A DNA stretch of 34,042 nt from Gammaproteobacteria bacterium (GTDB taxonomy: Bacteria; Pseudomonadota; Gammaproteobacteria; SZUA-229). The translations under genes were made by a program, and so were the position numbers. This document shows, piece after piece, positions 15,379 through 23,438 of the stretch. The notes beneath the pieces are model-generated. The model searched no databases, had not been told where the DNA came from, and saw nothing but the letters and a program-made list of their open reading frames with translations. Location of the stretch: contig JABDQW010000225.1 in NCBI GenBank assembly GCA_013042055.1, forward strand, positions 1 to 34,042, read 5' to 3'. Each line of letters opens with the position of its first letter. The stretch's first letter is position 1.

Positions 15379-16941
15379 GTGAATAATCAGCACGATTTTG
15401 TTGTTCCTTCTGATCAAAGCTTTACGGAGCTGATATCCTCGCTAGCGACGAAATTCCGTGTCCACCGGCAGGCCGAAACGGTCAGTTATAGAATTTTTTA
15501 CGATACGGTTGACTGGCTGTTATCTAACAATGGTTGTGTACTCGAGATGAACGAAGACGAGCAATCACGCAGGATTTACTGGCGCGCGGGTAAGGATGCT
15601 CAATTAAAAATACAGTTGGGACTCAGACAGGCCCCACGCTTTGCGAGCGAGCTGCCGGATTGCGAGTTTCGAAGTCAGTTAGCGTCAATTATTTCGGTAA
15701 GGGAGCTTGCGCCGCGGATCAAGATTAAAATCAAACGTACACCTGTGGTTATGCTTAACAAGAAAGAAAAAGCCATCGTGCGTATTAAACTTGATGAGAA
15801 CTGGTTTTATCCGATGAAAAGACGTGCGGGTTGCCTATTGAGCAAGCGTTTATGGGTTAAGCCGGTAAAGGGTTATGCAGAAGCTAATCAGCAGATTGAC
15901 GCGTTGATGCAAATGATGGATTTGCGTCCAGCACAGGACAACATGCTGAAGTTGGCGCTGGCCGAGTTGGGATCGAGTACCACACAGCATTCGACTAAGC
16001 TCAATCTTATGCTCGATCCCGATATGACGTCTGAAATCGCCTTGAAGGAGATTCTGCTTCGACTGCTGGACATTACCCAGCGAAATACGGCCGGGAGCGT
16101 ACAGGGAACGGATATTGAGTTTATGCATGACTATCGTGTTTCGATCCGCAAAACACGTTCAGCACTTGCATTGATCAAGCACGTTTTGCCGAAGGACACG
16201 ATTAAGAAATACAAAAAGTTTTTCGCGGGACTGGGCAAGTTGACCAATCCTGTCAGAGACAATGATGTTTTTCTTGTTAAACTCGATAACTATAAACAAA
16301 AGCTCGACAAAAACAAGCAAGAGCAGTTACAGCCTTTGCAGCAATATCTTATAGACAATCGATCTGAGGCGCAGAGGCAGTTCATTGAGGAAGTGAAGTC
16401 CCCTGGCTATCGTCAGGCGCTAAAAGAATGGCGAGCATTTTTGGAGGATTCGGCTCTGCTTGATTCCCCGCTCGAGAACACAAATAAACCGGCGTGCCAG
16501 TTGGCTAATCAATTGATCTGGGGCACCTATCAAACGGTGCTGCTGGAAGGCAATGCAATTACTGATGAATCCCCGCCTGAAGCACTGCATGAGCTACGCA
16601 AGTCGTGCAAAAAACTGCGTTACTTGATCGAATTTTTTCAGAGCCTGTACCCTGCCAAAAGGGTTAGAGAACTCATCAATGCATTAAAAGGACTACAGGA
16701 TAACTTGGGCGATTATAATGACTACCATGTTCATATGCAGATCTTGAAGGAGTTTACTGAACAGAGCCCTAATGAAGCTGCAGTCAAGGCGTGCAATAAG
16801 ATGATAAAAGCCCTGAAACAGAAGCAACAGAAAACGCGAAACCATTTTGCAGAGCGGTATGCTGCATTTTCTTCGCATGACAATCAAAATGAGTTCAGGG
16901 AATTATTTGTTGGCTCATTGACGGGTGACAATAACGAATGA
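15379..16941 (+). CDS. CYTH-like plus CHAD domain protein (polyphosphate-binding)
   Basis: This is a 520-residue two-part protein. Residues about 1-195 look like a degenerate CYTH fold: YRIFYDTVDWLLSNNGCVLEM resembles the 'YFDT.D..L...G..LR' core, but the N-terminal ExExK is missing. Residues about 215-510 form a CHAD domain with its conserved histidine helices, HDYRVSIRKTR (H250) and LHELRKSCKKLRY (H404), and the loop NPVRDNDV (290-297). CHAD helices bind polyphosphate through basic residues and target proteins to polyphosphate granules in studied bacteria. The start is a GTG at 15379, because a TGA at 15349 closes the frame upstream and no ATG occurs until residue 57. It overlaps the ParA gene by four bases. 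Confidence 0.88.
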   Translation: MNNQHDFVVPSDQSFTELISSLATKFRVHRQAETVSYRIFYDTVDWLLSNNGCVLEMNEDEQSRRIYWRAGKDAQLKIQLGLRQAPRFASELPDCEFRSQLASIISVRELAPRIKIKIKRTPVVMLNKKEKAIVRIKLDENWFYPMKRRAGCLLSKRLWVKPVKGYAEANQQIDALMQMMDLRPAQDNMLKLALAELGSSTTQHSTKLNLMLDPDMTSEIALKEILLRLLDITQRNTAGSVQGTDIEFMHDYRVSIRKTRSALALIKHVLPKDTIKKYKKFFAGLGKLTNPVRDNDVFLVKLDNYKQKLDKNKQEQLQPLQQYLIDNRSEAQRQFIEEVKSPGYRQALKEWRAFLEDSALLDSPLENTNKPACQLANQLIWGTYQTVLLEGNAITDESPPEALHELRKSCKKLRYLIEFFQSLYPAKRVRELINALKGLQDNLGDYNDYHVHMQILKEFTEQSPNEAAVKACNKMIKALKQKQQKTRNHFAERYAAFSSHDNQNEFRELFVGSLTGDNNE

Positions 16942-17693
16942 AGATAATCGCCATTTACAACATCAAAGGTGGTGTTGGTAAGACCGCAGCAGCGGTAAAC
17001 CTTTCCTATCTTGCTGCAATGGACGGTGCAAGGACGCTGATATGGGATCTCGATCCTCAGGGCGCAGCGAGTTATTACTTTCGGATCAAAGCCAAAGTGA
17101 AGGGAGGTGGCCGAAAGCTGGTTGAAGGCAAGAAGGATTTGGATGATGCAGTAAAAGGGACCGATTACGAAAACTTGGATTTATTACCTGCAGATTTCTC
17201 ATACCGGGATATGGATCTGCTTCTGGACAAGACGAAGAAGCCTACACAACGCTTGAGAAAATTGCTCAAACCCATGGCGTACGAATATGACTTCACCTTC
17301 CTGGATTGTCCGCCGAGTATATCTTCAGCTTCCGAAAGCGTTTTCACGGCTGCAGATATATTGCTGGTGCCAACCATTCCGACAACATTGTCGTTGAGAA
17401 CCTACAAGCAAATAAAAAAATTCTTCAAAGACATGGGTTTCGATTCGGCAAAAATACTACCGTTCTTCGCCATGGTCGACCGTAGAAAACAAATGCATCG
17501 GTTGATAGTCGAAAACCCGCCTTCATTCATGCCATCCGCGCTCAACAGTTACATCCCCTATGCCAGTGAGGTGGAGCGTATGGGAGTGCACCGCGCACCC
17601 ATAGCGGATTTTGCAGCAAAAAGTCGCGCTGCCCAGTGTTACCAATCGATGTGGGATGAAGTTAAGACGAAACTATTTCCGCATCACAATTAG
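16938..17693 (+). CDS. ParA/MinD-family ATPase coupled to the CHAD protein
   Basis: This 251-residue ParA-type ATPase has the deviant Walker A KGGVGKT at residues 10-16 with the signature lysine K10, WDLDPQG as the A' motif (about 36-42) and FLDCPPS as Walker B. There is no N-terminal DNA-binding helix-turn-helix and no C-terminal amphipathic MinD-type helix is obvious. Its size is that of small cargo-positioning ParA proteins (McdA/ParC-like) and not of plasmid type Ia ParA. No ParB gene or parS-like repeats are visible. Its ATG overlaps the TGA of the CHAD gene (ATGA), so the two are co-translated. A role in positioning polyphosphate bodies is my inference from this pairing and from ppk1 next door. 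Confidence 0.9.
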   Translation: MKIIAIYNIKGGVGKTAAAVNLSYLAAMDGARTLIWDLDPQGAASYYFRIKAKVKGGGRKLVEGKKDLDDAVKGTDYENLDLLPADFSYRDMDLLLDKTKKPTQRLRKLLKPMAYEYDFTFLDCPPSISSASESVFTAADILLVPTIPTTLSLRTYKQIKKFFKDMGFDSAKILPFFAMVDRRKQMHRLIVENPPSFMPSALNSYIPYASEVERMGVHRAPIADFAAKSRAAQCYQSMWDEVKTKLFPHHN

Positions 17694-17696
17694 TAT

Positions 17697-17733
17697 TTAA
17701 CCGCAGAGACGCAGAGGCACGGAGAAATGCGGG
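17697..17733 (+). repeat. Copy of the CGCAGAGACGCAGAGG dispersed repeat
   Basis: TTTAACCGCAGAGACGCAG continuing GGCACGGAGAAATGCGGG starts four bases after the ParA stop codon. Its last bases (GAGAAATGCGGG) also match the tip of the TAGCCCGCATTTC family in reverse, so two repeat families are joined here. Confidence 0.65.
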
Positions 17734-17741
17734 TCAGCCCA

Positions 17742-17768
17742 CTTTCGTAGATAACATGCTCACGAAAG
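17742..17768. terminator. Possible bidirectional hairpin between convergent parA-like and pap genes
   Basis: CTTTCGT (17742-17748) and ACGAAAG (17762-17768) can form a 7-bp stem with a 13-base loop, placed just before the stop of pap on the other strand. There is no good T-run, so a terminator role is weak. Confidence 0.3.
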
Positions 17769-17770
17769 GT

Positions 17771-19321
17771 TCATTTATCTTCATTCCACTTCTTGACCCT
17801 GGCGTTCAATGTGTTTTCCATCTGATCGCAGACGGTCTTGATAACTTTTACCCGAGCATGGCGCTTATCATTGCCTGCTATTAAATTCCACGGTGCTACT
17901 CTGGTGCTGGTGTGTTCGACGATATCGTTCACCGCAAGCACGTACTCATCCCACTTTTCCCGGTTACGCCAGTCTTCGTCGGTTAGTTTCCATTGCTTGT
18001 GTGGCGTCTCTTCACGTAGCTTGAAGCGTTTATATTGTTCGTCTTTGGTAACGTGGATCCAGAACTTGATAAGCACGATACCACTATCGGCCAACATTTC
18101 TTCGAATGCATTGATTTCGGCGTAGGCGCGACGCCATTCTTCCTCGCTGGCTAAATGTTCCACGCGCTCAACCAATACACGACCGTACCAGCTGCGGTCG
18201 AATATGGTCATTTTCCCTGCTCTGGGTAGATGACGCCAAAAGCGCCATAAGTAATGGTGGGCACGTTCTTCATCAGTGGGTGCTGCAATCGGTAAGACTT
18301 GATATTGCCTGGCGTCCAGCGCAGCGGTCAATCGGCGAATCGCTCCACCTTTACCCGATGCATCCGGACCTTCGAATAGGATGATGGTCGAGATTTTGTG
18401 TTTTCGAGCGTACCGTTGCAACAGATTCACCTTTGCTTGACATGCCTGCAGGTCTTTCGTGTACCGCTTTTTCGTCAAGGACAGCGACATATCCATGACA
18501 TCAAGCACGGTGGTGCTTTTTAGATGCGAAATAGTTTCTGACGCTTCAGTTGCCTCTGCGCCGTCGTCGTCTGAAATATCGTGACCAATGGTGGTAGCGC
18601 TTTCAAATTTATCGAGGTGCTTATTGATCTCATCACGAATAATCGTAGCGACCGTCAGACTTCTGAAGTTGCGATTAGAGCCCTCGACGATACACCAGGG
18701 CGAGACTCCGGTGCTCGATCTCATGATGATGCGTTCTGCCGCTTCTTCGAATTTCTCGTATAAGCGCCAGTTGTCCCAGTCAACTTCCTTGACGCGCCAG
18801 CGGGTGAGTTCATCTTTTTCAAGCTCTCTAAAACGTTTTTTTTGTTCCTTTTTACTCAGGTGCATCCAGAACTTGATGATCAACGCGCCATCATCGGCTA
18901 GGGCTTTCTCGAAATCGATGATGCTATCCAGTAGCTTGTTGAATTCGACGTCGTCGATTAGCCCATGTACACGGTCGAGTACCGGCCTGGAATACCACGA
19001 ACTCAGAAACAGGCCGATACGCCCATACGGCGGCAAATCGCGCCAGAACCGCCAGAACTCCGGTCGTTCGCGTTCCTCGTCTGACGGTTTGTCGTACGCG
19101 CGTGTGACCAGCCATCTTGGATCCATCCATTCATTGAGGAGATTGACAGTCTCACCTTTACCAGCGCCGTTGACACCGGCAATTACGATGATGACCGGGA
19201 ATTTTGATAATTTCAGTACCTTGCGCTGAACTTCCAGCAGTTCCTGCCGCAGTAAAGGTACTCTTTGTTTGAATTCGGATTTTGGGACGCGCTGGCCAAG
19301 CTCAGCAGTTCTGAACATCAT
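17771..19321 (-). CDS. pap: Polyphosphate:AMP phosphotransferase (class II PPK2, PAP)
   Basis: This 516-residue protein has two tandem PPK2 domains, the class II layout that uses polyphosphate to phosphorylate AMP to ADP. The C-terminal domain is catalytic: Walker A EGPDASGKGG (317-326), the phosphate-handling FDRSWYGR (374-381) and a long lid helix region. The N-terminal copy is degenerate: GVNGAGKG (49-56) lacks the catalytic aspartate, and LFLSSWYSRPV replaces FDRSWYGR, as is usual for PAP. It is encoded convergently with the CHAD-ParA pair. It provides the polyphosphate-consuming counterpart to ppk1. The start MMFRTAELG has two adjacent ATGs (19321 and 19318). Confidence 0.95.
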   Translation of the reverse strand: MMFRTAELGQRVPKSEFKQRVPLLRQELLEVQRKVLKLSKFPVIIVIAGVNGAGKGETVNLLNEWMDPRWLVTRAYDKPSDEERERPEFWRFWRDLPPYGRIGLFLSSWYSRPVLDRVHGLIDDVEFNKLLDSIIDFEKALADDGALIIKFWMHLSKKEQKKRFRELEKDELTRWRVKEVDWDNWRLYEKFEEAAERIIMRSSTGVSPWCIVEGSNRNFRSLTVATIIRDEINKHLDKFESATTIGHDISDDDGAEATEASETISHLKSTTVLDVMDMSLSLTKKRYTKDLQACQAKVNLLQRYARKHKISTIILFEGPDASGKGGAIRRLTAALDARQYQVLPIAAPTDEERAHHYLWRFWRHLPRAGKMTIFDRSWYGRVLVERVEHLASEEEWRRAYAEINAFEEMLADSGIVLIKFWIHVTKDEQYKRFKLREETPHKQWKLTDEDWRNREKWDEYVLAVNDIVEHTSTRVAPWNLIAGNDKRHARVKVIKTVCDQMENTLNARVKKWNEDK

Positions 19322-19745
19322 GCGACGAATTACCTCAATTTGCCAAATAGACGATTGAGCATAGAACCTTCCTTCAGCTTGCAGGAAGAATCAATAACAC
19401 GAGCTTATCTCGATTTTTCTATCAACGAAAGCAGAAACTGAGTCAAGAAGGTGTAATTGTCATGAAAGCCGTTTGTAGTATCGGCTCAATGCCGAGCGAT
19501 GCCAGCTGTGACCATGCGGTGCTGAGTTCGATATTTAGCTGCGAAACTGCCAATATATAATAAGTTATTGATTATAATTAGGTTTTGACGGATTAACCGC
19601 TTGCCAGCAGGGTGTTGCGGGCTCCCGACTATTATTACGGTCAAAATCAGTATCAAAATAAGGGCAACTAAACGGCTGGCTCTCTGGTTATAATAAGATC
19701 CCAGAAATGATGGAGAAACGGATGAAGTTTCAAAAGGGTTGAGCT
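19322..19745. other. Divergent intergenic region between pap and the 2PGK-like gene
   Basis: This stretch of 424 bases is without a gene. It is AT-rich in 19540-19600 and 19640-19700 and presumably carries divergent promoters. TATAAT occurs at 19573-19578 and 19689-19694, but neither has a matching -35. A small hairpin TCGGC-TCAAT-GCCGA lies near 19482-19496. A TTGTCATGAAA near 19458 resembles half of a Pho box, but the second half is absent. No repeats of the families seen elsewhere were noticed. Confidence 0.45.
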
Positions 19746-20933
19746 ATGTCGAAAGTTCTAGTCGAAAATACGGAGGATCAGACCCAGACACCGTTTCTCA
19801 GGGGCATACTTACTCGATCCCTGCAGAAATCAGGTCTGAATTTCGACCAGGCGCACAGTCTTGCGAATAAAATACGGGACGAAATCGAAGACAAACCACT
19901 CGTCACGACGACCGATATCGAGCATCTTGTCGTCCAGCATCTCAATAAAGCCGATGCCGAGAATGCGGTTGTTTTGTACGAAAGCAGGAATATGCCATAC
20001 CTGCTCCAGGTCGAGAGCGACAATGGCCAATTTGCCGCGTTCTCGCCATCACGATACCGCGCTGATCTGGAAGCCATCGGTCTGAATTCAGAGGAAGCGC
20101 TGACAATCGTCGATCAGCTTAGCGCGCATCTGCTGCGAAGGAATAAACCGAATGTCAGGGCGAAGTACATCGCGAAAATCACCTATCGTATGTTACGCAA
20201 ATCCAAATCATTGGGTAATCGAGTGGCGTTCCGCTGGTTGGTCTGGCGGGATTTTATTCATAGCGGCAGACCGATCGTTTTTTTAGTCGGTGGAACATCA
20301 GGAAGTGGTAAAAGTACCATAGCGACGGGTCTGGCTAATCGGCTTGAAATTGCCCGAATGCAGTCAACTGATATGTTAAGAGAAGTCATGCGCACCATCA
20401 TTCCCCGTGATGACGAGCCGATTCTGCACAAATCGTCCTATTCAGCATGGCAGGAGTTACCCGCTGAAATGTTGGAAGACGAGGACAAAATTGGCCTAAT
20501 ATACAAGGGTTATATCCGACAGGCCGAGATCATTTCTGCCGCTATCAAAGCCATATTGCAACGGGCGGTGCATGAAAATGTCTCCGTGATTATCGAAGGT
20601 GTGCATTTTCACCCTGCGATAATCAAGCAGATCATTGAACCGGGCGATGCGCTTGTGGTACCGATAATGCTCGCTGTGTTGAAGAGAAAACGTCTGCAGA
20701 ACAGAATAAAAGGACGCAGCTCTGATGTGCCGAAACGCCATTCCGAGCTATATCTCGAGCACTTCGACGCGATCTGGAAGCTACAGAGTTATTTGCTTTC
20801 TGAGTCCGATCAGGCAGGCGTGCCCATCATCAGCAACACCGATAGGGATGATGTATTCAGAGAAATTATGTTGCACACTATCGATAGTCTAGCGGCAGAT
20901 TTTGATAAAACGCCGGCACAAGTCTTTGATTAG
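19746..20933 (+). CDS. 2-phosphoglycerate kinase-like protein with ATP-cone-like N-terminus
   Basis: This is a 395-residue protein. The C-terminal part is a P-loop kinase with GGTSGSGKST (182-191) followed by STDMLREVMR (207-216), the signature of archaeal 2-phosphoglycerate kinase, which makes 2,3-bisphosphoglycerate. The N-terminal 150 residues contain an ATP-cone-like unit (about 18-67) and a second similar unit (about 103-152): 'LQKSGLNFDQAHSLANKIRDEI' style helices recur as 'LEAIGLNSEEALTIVDQLSAHL'. Bacterial and plant homologues (the rice LPA1 group linked to phytate levels) are tied to phosphate storage, but the substrate is not settled. ATG 19746 is preceded by AAGGG. Next downstream, 20 bases away, is the phosphate transporter. 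Confidence 0.82.
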   Translation: MSKVLVENTEDQTQTPFLRGILTRSLQKSGLNFDQAHSLANKIRDEIEDKPLVTTTDIEHLVVQHLNKADAENAVVLYESRNMPYLLQVESDNGQFAAFSPSRYRADLEAIGLNSEEALTIVDQLSAHLLRRNKPNVRAKYIAKITYRMLRKSKSLGNRVAFRWLVWRDFIHSGRPIVFLVGGTSGSGKSTIATGLANRLEIARMQSTDMLREVMRTIIPRDDEPILHKSSYSAWQELPAEMLEDEDKIGLIYKGYIRQAEIISAAIKAILQRAVHENVSVIIEGVHFHPAIIKQIIEPGDALVVPIMLAVLKRKRLQNRIKGRSSDVPKRHSELYLEHFDAIWKLQSYLLSESDQAGVPIISNTDRDDVFREIMLHTIDSLAADFDKTPAQVFD

Positions 20934-20953
20934 TAGCTATCAACAGCGGCTTA

Positions 20954-22750
20954 GTGATCAGTGTGAAACGGCTCTGGACTGACCACAATACAACCATTCG
21001 GCTGATACTGGGCCTGCTGCTAGCCGTTTTCACGCACGCTACGCTCGCCGATGAAACCGCACAGCAACAGCAACAGGTCGACTGGTTCTACCTGACGATG
21101 GCGCTGTTGGGCGGTCTGGCCATGTTTCTGTATGGCATGGAACAGATGTCCGACGGGCTGCAATCGGCTGCGGGAGAGAAACTCAAGGATGTTCTCGCTG
21201 GCCTGACCAAGAACCGGTTTCTCGGTGCTCTTACCGGTGCTTTCGTCACTGCCGTTTTGAATTCGTCATCGGTTACCACGGTACTCGTCGTCGGTTTTAT
21301 CTCGGCAGGCTTTATGACGCTGACTCAGTCGGTCGGCATTATCATGGGTGCCAATATCGGTAGTACCTTCACTGCGCAGATCGTTGCGTTCAATGTTACC
21401 CAGTACGCGTTGTTGCTCGTGGCCGTTGGTTTCTTCATGTTGTTTACAGCTAAAACCGAACGCGTCCGGCATTACGGCAGCATGGTCATGGGGCTGGGCC
21501 TGGTGTTCTACGGCATGGGCGTGATGGGTGAGGCCATGAATCCGATGCGGACCTACCAGCCTTTCCTCGATCTGATGATAAGGATGGAGAATCCGATACT
21601 GGGTATCCTGGTGGGTGCGGTGTTCACAGGCCTGGTGCAGTCGTCGGCGGCAACCACCGGTATTGCGATTGTCATGGCAACCGAAGGTCTGATTTCGCTG
21701 CCGGCAGGCATCGCTTTGTCATTCGGCGCCAACATCGGTACTTGCGTTACCGCCTTACTTGCTGCCATTGGCAAACCAGCGGAAGCGGTACGTGCAGCGG
21801 TAGTCCATGTTTCATTTAATATCGCCGGTGTTTTGCTCTGGGTCATGTTCATACCGCAACTGGCAGAGTTCATTGTGCATATCTCGCCATCGTCACCGGA
21901 GCTCAGCGGCAAGGCGCAAATGGCGGCTGATGTGCCTCGTCAGATAGCCAATGCACACACGGTGTTCAATCTGGCCAACACCTTGATATTTATCTGGTTT
22001 ACACCAATGTTTGCCCGGTTCGCCGAATACGTTGTTCGTGAGAAACCGGTCAAAGAGCGAGTCATCGTGAAACCGCGTTACCTAGCTAAGGAGTTGCTCG
22101 AAGTTCCCAGCGTTGCGCTTGAAAATGTACGCTTCGAAATCGGCCATATGGGTGAAATAACCAGCGATATGTTGAAAACCTTGTGGACAGCCTTTCAGCA
22201 GAGGGACCGTGATATGGTCGATGAAGTGATTAAAATGGATGATAAGGTCGATGTGCTGTCAGAGCGGATACTGGAGTATTTGAGTGAGATCCAGCAAGAA
22301 GAATTGACGGACGAGAGCAGCCATGAACTTAAGGCCTTGATGAGTGCAACCATCAATATCGAAAGCCTCGCGGATGTGATTGAGTCCGAACTCTCCGAAA
22401 TATGTAAAAAATATATCGACTATGATTTGCATGAAAGCGATGCCTCTCTCGCATTATTTATCGATTTTTCACAGACGGTTGGTGATACATTTGACAAGCT
22501 GGTTCGCGCCATCAAAAACGATGATGAGAATGCCGCTGCCGAGGTCATAACCGTCAAAGAGCACATCCGCCATGCTGTTGATGAAATCCTGAAGAACCAG
22601 GCGAGCCGTATATCGGTTGAGACCAACAAAGACTTACTGCTGGTTCGGTTGGAGCTGGAACTTGTTGACAAGTTGAGACGCATCTATACGCTAACAAAAC
22701 GCGTCGCGAGAGAGTTTATTCCCAAAGAGCTTGCGCATAAAACGGAGTAG
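20954..22750 (+). CDS. Na/Pi cotransporter family protein with C-terminal PhoU-like domain
   Basis: This 598-residue inner-membrane protein is of the NptA/PNaS type. A signal-like first helix (about 15-32) is followed by the membrane domain (about 42-345), which contains the two inverted repeats of the family: NSSSVTT (103-109) and QSSAATTG (229-236), the substrate-binding helical turns. Residues about 375-590 are a cytosolic helical bundle resembling PhoU (ENVRFEIGHMGEITSDMLKTL...), thought to regulate transport. It would import (or export) phosphate with sodium, feeding polyphosphate synthesis. The start is a GTG at 20954 (alternative GTG 20963), with a poor ribosome site, and it is likely cotranscribed with the 2PGK-like gene. 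Confidence 0.9.
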   Translation: MISVKRLWTDHNTTIRLILGLLLAVFTHATLADETAQQQQQVDWFYLTMALLGGLAMFLYGMEQMSDGLQSAAGEKLKDVLAGLTKNRFLGALTGAFVTAVLNSSSVTTVLVVGFISAGFMTLTQSVGIIMGANIGSTFTAQIVAFNVTQYALLLVAVGFFMLFTAKTERVRHYGSMVMGLGLVFYGMGVMGEAMNPMRTYQPFLDLMIRMENPILGILVGAVFTGLVQSSAATTGIAIVMATEGLISLPAGIALSFGANIGTCVTALLAAIGKPAEAVRAAVVHVSFNIAGVLLWVMFIPQLAEFIVHISPSSPELSGKAQMAADVPRQIANAHTVFNLANTLIFIWFTPMFARFAEYVVREKPVKERVIVKPRYLAKELLEVPSVALENVRFEIGHMGEITSDMLKTLWTAFQQRDRDMVDEVIKMDDKVDVLSERILEYLSEIQQEELTDESSHELKALMSATINIESLADVIESELSEICKKYIDYDLHESDASLALFIDFSQTVGDTFDKLVRAIKNDDENAAAEVITVKEHIRHAVDEILKNQASRISVETNKDLLLVRLELELVDKLRRIYTLTKRVAREFIPKELAHKTE

Positions 22751-22817
22751 ACACCGTTTTACTGAAATCGATAGCGCCCACGTGTCGATCTCGTCAACCT
22801 GCGTGTTGGCTGTCGTA

Positions 22818-22895
22818 GCCGCGAATAACGCCAATAACGCGAAGAACACCCGTATTGATGTTTGTTTTATTCGCGTGCTTTGCGTTATTTGCGGC
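22818..22895. repeat. Large inverted repeat between convergent transporter and sixA genes
   Basis: GCCGCGAATAACGCCAATAAC (22818-22838, arm to 22843) pairs with the arm at 22870-22895, about 22 of 26 positions, across a 26-base loop. The wording GCGAATAACGCGAATAACGC recurs as an intergenic palindrome in many proteobacteria (from memory). It sits between a plus-strand stop (22750) and a minus-strand stop (22912), so it could end both transcripts. Confidence 0.55.
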
Positions 22896-22911
22896 CGTAT
22901 TCACCCGAAGT

Positions 22912-23421
22912 TCATGTAATATCGCGCGGTCTGATCAGGAATTCGAGCTTAACGGCACCGATGTCCAGTTTTGCCCAATCATCGGGCATCCCTAACACGG
23001 CGAGCGTTGCAGTGGGCATGATTTTACCGTCATCCGGTATCGTGAGATTGCCTTTGACAAGAGAATATAACAGGTCTTCCATTCCTGGATTGTGCCCGAC
23101 TAGCATGACGCGCTGAGCCTGCTGAGGACAGTCGGCGAGTACGTGTAGCAGTTCTTCTGCTGTGGCCAGGTAGATATGGCGTTGCCGGAAGATGCTATTT
23201 TTGTTGATGCCCATGGCTTTAGAGGCGATTTCCGCAGTTTGCAAGGCGCGTTTTGCGGGCGAGCTGATAACGTAGTCGGGCGATAGCTTGTGACGGCTCA
23301 ACCATTGCCCTGCGGCCGCCGATGCGCTATTTCCGCGTTTTTTTAACGGGCGGTCGAAATCGTCATCGTCGGTGCTCCAATCCGATTTGCCGTGCCTTAG
23401 CAATATAAGTTTTCGTGACAT
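22912..23421 (-). CDS. sixA: SixA-type phosphohistidine phosphatase
   Basis: This is a 169-residue protein of the small histidine phosphatase branch. The catalytic LLRHGKS (RHG at about 9-11) is at the N-terminus, and the second histidine is in LVGHNPGMEDL. SSPAKRALQTA is the phosphate-pocket arginine region. SixA removes phosphate from histidine-phosphotransfer domains (E. coli ArcB, PtsO). GGAAGGA just before ATG 23421 is a good ribosome site. It starts 17 bases after the stop of the beta-barrel gene, so the two are probably cotranscribed. Its location at the end of the phosphate gene group may be meaningful or accidental. Length and motifs are complete. Confidence 0.9.
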   Translation of the reverse strand: MSRKLILLRHGKSDWSTDDDDFDRPLKKRGNSASAAAGQWLSRHKLSPDYVISSPAKRALQTAEIASKAMGINKNSIFRQRHIYLATAEELLHVLADCPQQAQRVMLVGHNPGMEDLLYSLVKGNLTIPDDGKIMPTATLAVLGMPDDWAKLDIGAVKLEFLIRPRDIT

Positions 23422-23438
23422 AAGTCCTTCCAGAAGAA

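Noticed and set aside
16938-17693. Plasmid or chromosome partition locus
   Set aside because: No ParB homologue, no parS-like repeats and no HTH on the ATPase; the neighbours are polyphosphate genes.
19455-19480. Possible Pho box (TTGTCATGAAA) upstream of the 2PGK-like gene
   Set aside because: Only the first heptamer resembles the consensus; the second half has almost no match at the required spacing.
22731-22919. Short open frame overlapping the transporter end and inverted repeat
   Set aside because: It is driven by the palindromic repeat and has no ribosome site.
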